DNA from: an uncultured Flavobacteriales bacterium
GTDB lineage: Bacteria > Bacteroidota > Bacteroidia > Flavobacteriales > Crocinitomicaceae
Length of the DNA stretch: 5,242 bases
Assembly: GCA_946479125.1 (NCBI GenBank)
Contig: CAMLET010000266.1
Location: 1-5,242, forward strand
Reading direction: 5' to 3'
Shown here: in pieces, positions 1 through 5,242 of the stretch
How positions within the stretch are numbered: the first letter of the stretch is position 1
How the letters are laid out: the number at the start of each line of letters is the position of its first letter
The notes under the pieces: generated by a model
What the model was told of the DNA's origin: nothing
What the model saw: only the letters and a program-made list of their open reading frames with translations
Database searches by the model: none
Position numbers and translations under genes: made by a program

Positions 1-18
1 TTTGCTGTAACCGTTTGA

Positions 19-696
19 GCACATTGCTACTTCTCGATTTCCAATACAGCGTGTGATTTTGGTGAAGGTGCATCTGGTGGAAATATTTCCATTACCAGAG
101 CGGAGCAACACGATATTCTGTTTGACGGATTGGATCCGCTGCTTCGATTTTATCTGTTTGGAGATTGTGATGCCTGGACCGATTATTCAGCTTTCTTTAA
201 TGACTCTAGAATTGTTACCACAAATACTTGCAATTATGTTGCGGCTGTTGCTCCAGTAATAGTTGAGAATGGAAATACACTTTCAACCACAACGATTGGA
301 AATTTACAATGGTATTTGGATGGCAATTTGTTGAATGCCGAAACGAATCAAAGTATCGATGCGTCGCAATACGGAAATGGAACGTACACGGTTGTTCTGA
401 CGACAGATTTAGGTTGTGAATTGACTTCGAATGAAATTGATGTTGAAGGTTTATCCGTTCAAAAATGGAATGTTACAACTTACTCCATTTACCCGGTTCC
501 GGCGTCAGAAACGGTTTACGTGATTATGGATAATTTTTCTTCTGATGAATTGAAAGTGGTCGATTTGTATGGGAAGATTCTTCTGACAATTCAACCTGAG
601 AGTAGTACCGTATCCATTCCAATTACTGAGTTCTCCCCAGGAATTTATCATGTGATCTCTTCACACGGCGCAGTTGGAAGAATTGTAAAACAATAG
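19..696 (+). CDS. C-terminal part of a T9SS-secreted protein, probably an alpha/beta hydrolase with an Ig-like module (5' partial, frame interrupted)
   Basis: The reading frame is open from just after a TGA at 16-18 to TAG at 694-696, giving 225 residues. The same frame upstream of the TGA encodes FAVTV, so the gene almost certainly began left of the window. There is no credible start inside: the TTG at 130 lies within coding sequence with no leader. The first ~55 residues begin AHCYF, followed by a second Cys and a GE, then a helix-like stretch ending in LLRFYLFGDC. This resembles the catalytic-His loop and last helix of secreted alpha/beta hydrolases (esterase/lipase type), an inference from motif only. 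At about 250-444 an Ig-like module shows QWYLDG, GTYTVV and GCELTSN. At about 478-693 a type A T9SS sorting domain shows YPVPASE, LYGK, SPGIYHV and a basic end GRIVKQ. The product would be exported to the periplasm, then secreted or surface-attached by the Por system. Sorting domain: confident; hydrolase identity: moderate to low. Confidence 0.78.
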   Translation, partial: AHCYFSISNTACDFGEGASGGNISITRAEQHDILFDGLDPLLRFYLFGDCDAWTDYSAFFNDSRIVTTNTCNYVAAVAPVIVENGNTLSTTTIGNLQWYLDGNLLNAETNQSIDASQYGNGTYTVVLTTDLGCELTSNEIDVEGLSVQKWNVTTYSIYPVPASETVYVIMDNFSSDELKVVDLYGKILLTIQPESSTVSIPITEFSPGIYHVISSHGAVGRIVKQ

Positions 697-730
697 ATAA
701 ACGATTGTTGTAATCCGAGTTACTAATAGC

Positions 731-780
731 GTTTAAAAACAGAATGTCGAGTTAATTAGCTCGACATTCTACTTTTATAT
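731..780. terminator. Bidirectional intrinsic terminator between convergent genes
   Basis: A perfect 11-bp inverted repeat, AGAATGTCGAG at 741-751 and CTCGACATTCT at 760-770, encloses an 8-base AT-rich loop. On the + strand the stem is followed by ACTTTTATAT. On the - strand it is followed by GTTTTTAAAC. Each direction therefore has a short U-rich tail. It lies in the 78-base gap between the stop of the secreted-protein gene (696) and the stop of the DinB-like gene (775), as expected for a shared terminator of converging transcripts. Confidence 0.85.
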
Positions 781-1233
781 CAGTTTTTTGATGATTGCAA
801 TTTGTCCCAAGTGATAATGCGAATGTTCAATCAATCCCAGAAAATTTCGGTGATAGCTTCCATATTTATCTTCTACAAAAACTTCATTTAGAATAGAATC
901 GGGGAGAAGCTCAATCAGAGTCGCCAGTTTTTCAGCATCATTCAGACATTGTTGACAGAAATTCTTCCATTCTTCTTCCGTTTCAAAATGGGGATGATCA
1001 TAACTGTATTTATCGTGGGCATTGATCTCACTTCCTTCAAGAACGTGAGTTATGGCTATTACATAGTAATTGATATGAAACGTAAGCGCAGCAATTGTAT
1101 TTAAGGATTGCACCTTCGTCATTGCTATTTCAAGTGAAACATCGGTTAATTGATCTTTTAAATTCGACCATGTCCAGTTTCCACCAAAATGCACATCACG
1201 AAGATGTTTTCCCAGTTGTTGTGTTGTTGTCAT
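775..1233 (-). CDS. DinB-like four-helix-bundle protein
   Basis: This 152-residue protein has the usual length for the DinB/YfiT-like superfamily, which are cytoplasmic helical bundles with a metal site usually built from three histidines. The expected ligands are visible: His53 in TFHINYY (helix 2), and His137 and His141 in the C-terminal GLIEHSHYHLGQI, an HxxxH motif. The N-terminal segment HFGGNWTWSNLKDQL and the HDKYSYDHP region match a Bacteroidota subgroup of small DinB-family proteins whose substrate is unknown. Some relatives are thiol-dependent transferases; nothing here shows which reaction, if any, this one catalyses. There is no signal peptide. The ATG at 1233 follows the stop of the upstream metallopeptidase gene by one base, so it is probably co-transcribed and may be translated by re-initiation. 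Stop is TAA, with the terminator hairpin directly after it. Family assignment is confident; function is not known. Confidence 0.9.
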   Translation of the reverse strand: MTTTQQLGKHLRDVHFGGNWTWSNLKDQLTDVSLEIAMTKVQSLNTIAALTFHINYYVIAITHVLEGSEINAHDKYSYDHPHFETEEEWKNFCQQCLNDAEKLATLIELLPDSILNEVFVEDKYGSYHRNFLGLIEHSHYHLGQIAIIKKLI

Positions 1234-1234
1234 T

Positions 1235-2965
1235 CTACTTTTTAAGCATCATTTTTCGAACATCACGAACTGGTGCGCTTCCGTAACTCAAGAAATCTTC
1301 GTGGAATTTTTTCAAGTTGAATTTCTTGCTTTGTTTTTTCATTAGTTCCTTACGTAGATCAACAATTTCGGAGAAACCAGTGTAATAACTGCACAGTTGA
1401 ACTTGTGTTAACGTTGCCCGTTTCCATTTTCCGTCAGCTTCGGCTTGTTGTTGGTAAGCCTCACGAACTAACAGATTCATTGCTTGTTCTTCCGTCATAT
1501 TTAGGTTATGGATGGAATAATCCAAAATGGTGTTGCAAGTTGTTCGTAAATTCCATTTGTAGTACATCAGCCACATTTCAGGAGAATCTTTACCGTAACC
1601 ATTTTCCAACATCATTAATTCTGTATAAACAGCCCAACCTTCAATCATAGCACCATTTCCAAGGATAGATTTAATAATACTTGGTGATTGATTGCTATAA
1701 ACCAATTGTGCGTAATGTCCTGGAATGGCCTCATGAATATTCAGGATTTGTAGTACGTAGTCGTTGTATTCACGCAAATAACTTTCAGATTGTTCGGCAC
1801 TCCAGCCACTCATACTTCCTACGTTGTAATAGGTTTTCCCATTTTTGTCGTAGGGACCAGGAGCAGAAATGGAAGCACCAGCAACACCAGCCATGTAATC
1901 AGGTTCCTTGCGCACAACCAACGGTTTTTTTGGATCGAGGTAAAGCAGATCTTTCTTTTTAACGAAGGCGGTTAATTCCGGAATTTGATTTTGGATTTCC
2001 TGCTGGAAATTCTCTGGCGTCGTATGTTGTTCCGAAATTTTATCGATGATCATTTTCACCATTGTGTAATCGTCATATGGTGGAAGTTTCTCGCCCATAT
2101 ATTTTGCCCAAAGCTTATCCGCAATTTTCACCATATTCGCTTGAAGCATTTTCTTATGATTCAAGGCCGAATTATAAACTTCTTTCGGGTTTTTGTCGGA
2201 CTGAATGTCGAATTCAAATTTTTCGCTGTACAACTTACTTCCCAAACGGAAACTACGTGGATTCGGATTTGGCTTCTTGGCAAGATAATGTGCATAATGA
2301 AGAACGGCTTCTTCGGCAGTTTTTGCTTTTTTGAGCAATTCCTTTTTCTCTTTAGTATTCAGCTTACTTTTTTCAATTTGTTCAGGTAAATCGGTAGAAA
2401 AAACGCTTGAACCACCATTATTTTGATTGATAGCTAATTGTGTATGTTCTACAGTCGGGTTTTTGATGTTTGCAATGGCCGCATCGTAAAATGCAGGTAC
2501 TTTTTCCAGTTTTTTAGAAATGTTCTTCAAACGTGTTTCCAAAGGAAGTTGTTCATTGGCTAGCAATTCAGCAAAACTTCCGCAAACATTATAATTCGCA
2601 GGATTCCATTCCCATGATTTGAATGTTTCTATTTCCCATTTGGAACCTTCCAAATAGTTTTCCATCAATTGATAATCGATCTGGTCGCTTTCCGAAAGTT
2701 CAGCTTTGTTATAAGCGTGAAGGATTTCTAATTGTTCACCAATAAACTTCAGTTCTTTCTTGCGCTGTTCGGCATTCGGAATGGTTAAAATAGAATCTCC
2801 ATCATGTTTTCCTAATCCACTCGCCCAACCGGGATACATCTTCCACAATTCAGAAACAAAATGTTCTTTGTGTTCTTCGAAAGTTGCGTTTTGCGTTTCT
2901 TCTCCAGAGCAAGAGACGATAAGCAGTAAACAAGCCGATAGGGCAAGACCGTAGAAAGTTTTCAT
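1235..2965 (-). CDS. DUF885-family lipoprotein, predicted zinc metallopeptidase
   Basis: This 576-residue protein has a lipoprotein signal: MKTF, a hydrophobic stretch, then the lipobox IVSC with Cys19. The residues after Cys are SGEE; acidic residues there resemble Bacteroidota surface-export signals, so outer-surface display is possible but unproven. The mature part is helix-rich and matches DUF885 (PF05960), proteins of about 550-600 residues regarded as gluzincin-like metallopeptidases. The key motif is HEAIPGH at 411-417, the family HExxPGH signature, with EGWAVYTE at 442-449 supplying a likely third metal ligand (Glu442 or Glu449). Other family-like features are SYYTG near 526-530 and the C-terminal YGSAPVRDVRKMM. 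All expected catalytic residues are present and the length is full, so it should be active. The substrate cannot be read from sequence; peptides are the likely class. The ATG at 2965 is chosen because it gives a complete signal peptide. The DinB-like gene follows one base after the TAG stop. Confidence 0.93.
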   Translation of the reverse strand: MKTFYGLALSACLLLIVSCSGEETQNATFEEHKEHFVSELWKMYPGWASGLGKHDGDSILTIPNAEQRKKELKFIGEQLEILHAYNKAELSESDQIDYQLMENYLEGSKWEIETFKSWEWNPANYNVCGSFAELLANEQLPLETRLKNISKKLEKVPAFYDAAIANIKNPTVEHTQLAINQNNGGSSVFSTDLPEQIEKSKLNTKEKKELLKKAKTAEEAVLHYAHYLAKKPNPNPRSFRLGSKLYSEKFEFDIQSDKNPKEVYNSALNHKKMLQANMVKIADKLWAKYMGEKLPPYDDYTMVKMIIDKISEQHTTPENFQQEIQNQIPELTAFVKKKDLLYLDPKKPLVVRKEPDYMAGVAGASISAPGPYDKNGKTYYNVGSMSGWSAEQSESYLREYNDYVLQILNIHEAIPGHYAQLVYSNQSPSIIKSILGNGAMIEGWAVYTELMMLENGYGKDSPEMWLMYYKWNLRTTCNTILDYSIHNLNMTEEQAMNLLVREAYQQQAEADGKWKRATLTQVQLCSYYTGFSEIVDLRKELMKKQSKKFNLKKFHEDFLSYGSAPVRDVRKMMLKK

Positions 2966-3004
2966 AGGAATATTTTGGAGAAAGATAATGAAAAGAAGAG
3001 CGTG

Positions 3005-3038
3005 TTAGAATCGTGAATTCCAAAAATTTGAATTCTAA
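3005..3038. repeat. Overlapping AT-rich inverted repeats in the 69-base gap (possible weak terminator)
   Basis: TTAGAAT at 3005-3011 pairs perfectly with ATTCTAA at 3032-3038, which includes the stop codon of the upstream membrane-protein gene. A nested alternative pairs GAATTC at 3015-3020 with GAATTC at 3030-3035 (allowing for the G at 3030), extended by two A/T pairs past one mismatch. The two stems share 3032-3035 and cannot both form. The stems are AT-rich and no good U-run follows, so termination here would be weak. It could also be chance in AT-rich DNA. Confidence 0.3.
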
Positions 3039-3481
3039 AGATTGGTGTGGTCTTTAATCTGGTGGATCAAGTTTTGTGAGATGAGGAAATGCTCAAATTC
3101 TTCTCCTTGTGATCTATCTAAACGAAATTCCATGTGAATTGGGTCTTCTGATAGAATTGTATACTTTTTTCTTCCTACGGAGCCTTTTTCAATAATTAGT
3201 TCAAAGTTTTCAATTGGAATTAATACGGGAGGATGAAAGGTTCTAAACAAAACGAAATTACTGATGTAAAGATTTTTCTCCGTGTAAAAAATGCATTGAA
3301 CATTCTTGTATGGAATTCCGTTTATGTTGGACATGACAAAACCCAGTTTTTTTCCTGTGTTGTGAGATACACTTCGGTATTTTCGAACAATGTGTATCCA
3401 ACCCATTCTGGATAGGCAGAAGCTGATGAGAATCCAGGCGCAGACGAAGAGAGGGATGAATATGTATGGTGGGATGAGCAT
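3035..3481 (-). CDS. Small membrane-anchored protein with probable PH-like domain, function unknown
   Basis: This 148-residue protein starts with one hydrophobic segment (about residues 4-23: Ile, Phe, Leu, Val, Trp rich) followed at once by SRMGWIHIVRKYRS. This pattern suggests an N-terminal membrane anchor with the rest in the cytoplasm (positive-inside rule). Residues ~45-135 alternate short beta-strand-like stretches (NVQCIFY, NLYISNF, VLIPIENFELIIE, MEFRLD) and end in a helix-like EEFEHFLISQNLI. This is compatible with a PH/GRAM-like fold and resembles uncharacterised Bacteroidota proteins having a 'GW..L..KYR ... LYIS...LFR..HPP.LIP' signature; this is recognition by pattern only. The ATG at 3481 lies 17 bases after the TGA of the upstream secreted-protein gene, so co-transcription is likely. 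There is no clear Shine-Dalgarno sequence, as usual in this phylum. Function not recognised. Confidence 0.75.
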   Translation of the reverse strand: MLIPPYIFIPLFVCAWILISFCLSRMGWIHIVRKYRSVSHNTGKKLGFVMSNINGIPYKNVQCIFYTEKNLYISNFVLFRTFHPPVLIPIENFELIIEKGSVGRKKYTILSEDPIHMEFRLDRSQGEEFEHFLISQNLIHQIKDHTNL

Positions 3482-3498
3482 AAAATCAATTTAACTTA

Positions 3499-4422
3499 TC
3501 ACTTCACACGTTTGAATGTTGCAGCTAGATGTCTAAAAATTTCGATGGATTGATCAAATCCAATACCTGTTACACCAATCAGGGAATAAAACCCGTCATC
3601 GCTATACAAGTATACACAATATTGGCATTGACGTTTTTTAGTGTCCGGATGGTTAAATTCAGTAACTACTTCATAGCCTTTCATACCGTCAATTGTTACT
3701 GGAGCATGACTCATCACTTTTTGTCCTCTTTCTTCATAGAGTTCAATCGACTGTACGTCAAATTCCCTATGCGCAGAATCAGCCACAGTCTTATCGAACA
3801 AAATTGAGAAATGCAATTGTTCACTGCTGCGTTTTACTAATCCAACATAGCTACTATTATTTAATCTAATAAACTCATATTTCGCAAAATCAACACTGAA
3901 TTTCACTTCTTGGGGGTTGTATTTTTTTCGATCATACTCATATGTAAGCATTGATTTAAAAATGGAGTCTTTCATAGCTGGATTTGAAGCCAATGAAACG
4001 CCGGTTAAGACAATTGTCTGTTTACCTTTGTATTTTATGATCAGGTATTGAATATCATTGATCTCTTCGTCGCTATATACTGTTGCAGCAATATGTTGAG
4101 TACCTGTGATTAAAGAAGCTTCTTTTCCATTTACTCTTAACGTATCGATTTGATTAACGGTAACTCCTGCACTGGTCAGGTATTTTTGAGAATAATCTTT
4201 TAGGTTTACCCTGTAACCATAAACGTTATAATCGAACTCTATTCTACCACCTGTATGATTGGAAATCAAACCAATACAATCCACATTATCAAAACCCGAA
4301 GGTGGGATGATACTAAAACAGCGCCCGATAACTCCAATACGTACGCTTTGAGAGAAGCCATTATAGCTTACTAAAAAAAGAATTATGATAAGCATGGGAA
4401 GCGCTCGAAGGTGGAAATGCAT
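3499..4422 (-). CDS. Secreted protein with two similar tandem halves, function unknown
   Basis: This 307-residue protein has a signal peptide: MHFHLR, a hydrophobic core (about 9-20) and a likely cleavage near NGFSQ/SV at 25-26. There is no Cys at the cleavage point and no C-terminal sorting domain, so a periplasmic location is most likely. The mature part consists of two halves of ~130 residues (about 36-167 and 175-307) with the same order of features: FSI/FSV start, a V-G or D-G turn (LRVNGKEASLIT against VTIDGMKGYEVVT), QYLIIKYKGK against QYCVYLYSDD, a V(L)TG turn (VLTGVSLA against GVTGIGF), and a final helix with SIFKSML against SIEIFRHLAATFKR. The layout suggests a PsbP/Mog1-like alpha+beta fold, which is inference. 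The ATG at 4422 gives a good signal peptide; the ATG at codon 10 would also leave a hydrophobic leader. TGA is followed at once by in-frame TAA. The gene starts 29 bases after the upstream lipoprotein gene. Not recognised as any named family. Confidence 0.82.
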   Translation of the reverse strand: MHFHLRALPMLIIILFLVSYNGFSQSVRIGVIGRCFSIIPPSGFDNVDCIGLISNHTGGRIEFDYNVYGYRVNLKDYSQKYLTSAGVTVNQIDTLRVNGKEASLITGTQHIAATVYSDEEINDIQYLIIKYKGKQTIVLTGVSLASNPAMKDSIFKSMLTYEYDRKKYNPQEVKFSVDFAKYEFIRLNNSSYVGLVKRSSEQLHFSILFDKTVADSAHREFDVQSIELYEERGQKVMSHAPVTIDGMKGYEVVTEFNHPDTKKRQCQYCVYLYSDDGFYSLIGVTGIGFDQSIEIFRHLAATFKRVK

Positions 4423-4438
4423 AGTTTTAAGTTTAATG

Positions 4439-4472
4439 CAAATGTAGTTTTTTACCTTATTTTATTGGTCAA
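4439..4472 (-). promoter_or_regulatory. Possible Bacteroidota-type promoter before the secreted-protein gene
   Basis: On the - strand TACATTTG (complement of 4439-4446) matches the Bacteroidota -7 consensus TAnnTTTG, with a TTG (4470-4472) 23 bases upstream, at the wide end of the reported spacing. The start codon at 4422 would lie only about 10 bases from the predicted transcription start. It overlaps the 3' end of the upstream lipoprotein gene, so it would be an internal promoter. A match this short can occur by chance in AT-rich DNA. Confidence 0.35.
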
Positions 4473-5242
4473 TGCTTCAAAATTAACCTCTTCAAAACGA
4501 TATTCCATTTGTTTTTGCGTTTCACAGTAATTCACGATCATATCAAATTTACCTGCATTTGCTGCTGGAGTGTAGAAACCATAGTCTTTCCCATCTGAGC
4601 CCTCATCGATTTCAAAAATGTAGATTTTACGTTTTGCATCGAAGAGATAAACTGTCAGCTTGTCGATGCCAAACAGCTGGAATTCTATTTGTTGAGGCGT
4701 TATTTTTTGCGATGATTCAATAGGGTTGGAATTTGGACCATCCATATAAAGTTGAATGAATTCCTGTTGGTTTATTATACGCTGACCAGTATTTCCCCAA
4801 TCGGAAGGAGCGTAAGTATAAAATTGATTTTCGTATTGATGCAATGGAACCCAGTTTAGAGGTAATCCGAAGGTTTTATGATTCGTATAAGACTTAGGAT
4901 ATTGTTCTTTAAAATAGGCTTTTGAAGAAAGATAACCCTCATTATCGCTTTTGTCGAACTTAAAATTGGTCAACCACTTAAATCGCTGTGTGTTTTTCTT
5001 CTTTTCAATGTAAATGGCGTGATACATGTCTTTCGTCAATTCTCGTACAATGAAAATCGTATCATTATTTGGTGGAATTGCTGTCTCAACGTTTTCCTTT
5101 TCTTGAGAAGTTTCTTCTATTCCTTTGTTCCCACTGTTTGTCGAAGAAGTAGATTCTGAACAGGGAATACTGTCTTTTGCTATCTTCTGATTCTTCTCAT
5201 TGTGAACGGAATTGTTGGAGCCACAAGAAGCAAGAATCAAAG
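4452..5242 (-). CDS. Lipoprotein of unknown function (N-terminus cut by window edge)
   Basis: The frame is open to the right edge and 262 residues are visible from a TTG at 5240 to TAA at 4452. The visible start reads LILASCGSN, the end of a lipoprotein signal peptide with lipobox LASC, so the true start lies about 10-15 codons outside the window and the TTG is not the start. After the Cys, ~50 residues rich in Ser, Asn, Glu and Lys form a low-complexity tether. From about residue 60 on a folded domain follows, rich in aromatic residues and short strands (TIFIVREL, FKWLTNFKF, QFYTYAPSDWGNTG, EFQLFGIDKLTVYLFD, KIYIFEID, YGFYTPA, MEYRFEEVNF). I do not recognise the domain; no catalytic motif or metal site is apparent. 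It would sit in a membrane facing the periplasm or on the cell surface. It precedes the secreted-protein gene by 29 bases, so the two probably share a transcript. Confidence 0.82.
   Translation of the reverse strand, partial: LILASCGSNNSVHNEKNQKIAKDSIPCSESTSSTNSGNKGIEETSQEKENVETAIPPNNDTIFIVRELTKDMYHAIYIEKKKNTQRFKWLTNFKFDKSDNEGYLSSKAYFKEQYPKSYTNHKTFGLPLNWVPLHQYENQFYTYAPSDWGNTGQRIINQQEFIQLYMDGPNSNPIESSQKITPQQIEFQLFGIDKLTVYLFDAKRKIYIFEIDEGSDGKDYGFYTPAANAGKFDMIVNYCETQKQMEYRFEEVNFEALTNKIR

Noticed and set aside
16..18. TGA read as an amino acid (recoded genetic code or selenocysteine)
   Set aside because: The organism looks like Bacteroidota, which uses the standard bacterial code, and TGA ends the gene at 3499-3501. 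No selenocysteine insertion element is seen, and a G-to-T change or sequence error is simpler.
53..259. 68-codon open frame on the + strand overlapping the start of the secreted-protein fragment
   Set aside because: It lies in a different frame from the region encoding the hydrolase-like, Ig-like and sorting modules and shows no recognisable domain; it is a frame shadow.
1405..2389. Several + strand open frames of 80-134 codons opposite the metallopeptidase gene
   Set aside because: All lie antisense to a full-length, well-conserved DUF885 gene. Their translations are rich in Cys, His, Phe and Arg without domain signals, typical of shadow frames in AT-rich DNA.
2980..2987. TATCTTTC on the - strand as a -7 promoter element for the metallopeptidase gene
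   Set aside because: It lacks the final G of TAnnTTTG, and the nearest upstream TTG is 33 bases away, outside the accepted spacing.
3529..3807. 92-codon + strand open frame opposite the secreted-protein gene
   Set aside because: It is antisense to a coding gene with a clear signal peptide and internal repeat, and its translation shows no family features.
5238..5240. TTG as start codon of the right-edge lipoprotein
   Set aside because: It would leave only four residues before the lipobox Cys, too few for a signal peptide; the real start must be beyond the window.
1..5242. CRISPR array, mobile element, tRNA/rRNA gene or defence system
   Set aside because: I saw no regularly spaced direct repeats, transposase or integrase motifs, terminal inverted repeats flanking genes, or tRNA-like cloverleaf, and the DNA is almost fully occupied by the six genes.

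Overview
The window looks like ordinary chromosomal DNA from a Bacteroidota bacterium. Flavobacteriales is likely, and a Crocinitomicaceae/Fluviicola-like organism is a guess from protein style only. Three things support this: a C-terminal type IX secretion (T9SS) sorting domain on the first gene, AT-rich DNA with A/T-rich rather than Shine-Dalgarno-like leaders, and protein families common in that phylum. There are six protein genes, two of them cut by the window edges. I see no RNA gene, CRISPR array, insertion sequence or phage gene. No stretch longer than about 80 bases lacks a gene.

Left end (1-774). A rightward gene fragment encodes the C-terminal part of a secreted protein: a probable alpha/beta-hydrolase tail around the catalytic histidine, an Ig-like module and a T9SS sorting domain. 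Its frame is interrupted by a TGA at 16-18, immediately before the His-containing motif. It converges on the leftward genes, and a perfect 11-bp-stem hairpin in the gap probably terminates transcription from both sides.

Middle (775-3034). A leftward pair encodes a lipoprotein metallopeptidase of the DUF885 family (HExxPGH motif) and, one base after its stop codon, a DinB-like four-helix-bundle protein. The spacing implies co-transcription and probably translational coupling.

Right end (3035-5242). Three leftward genes have gaps of 29 and 17 bases: a lipoprotein cut at its N-terminus, a secreted protein built from two similar halves, and a small membrane-anchored protein with a probable PH-like domain. 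None has a known function. The tight spacing suggests one transcription unit of cell-envelope proteins, with a possible internal promoter before the second gene. A 69-base gap with AT-rich inverted repeats separates this group from the metallopeptidase gene.

I found no convincing new multi-gene system. The points most worth a second look are the interrupted hydrolase frame, the internal duplication in the secreted protein, and the uncharacterised three-gene envelope cluster.
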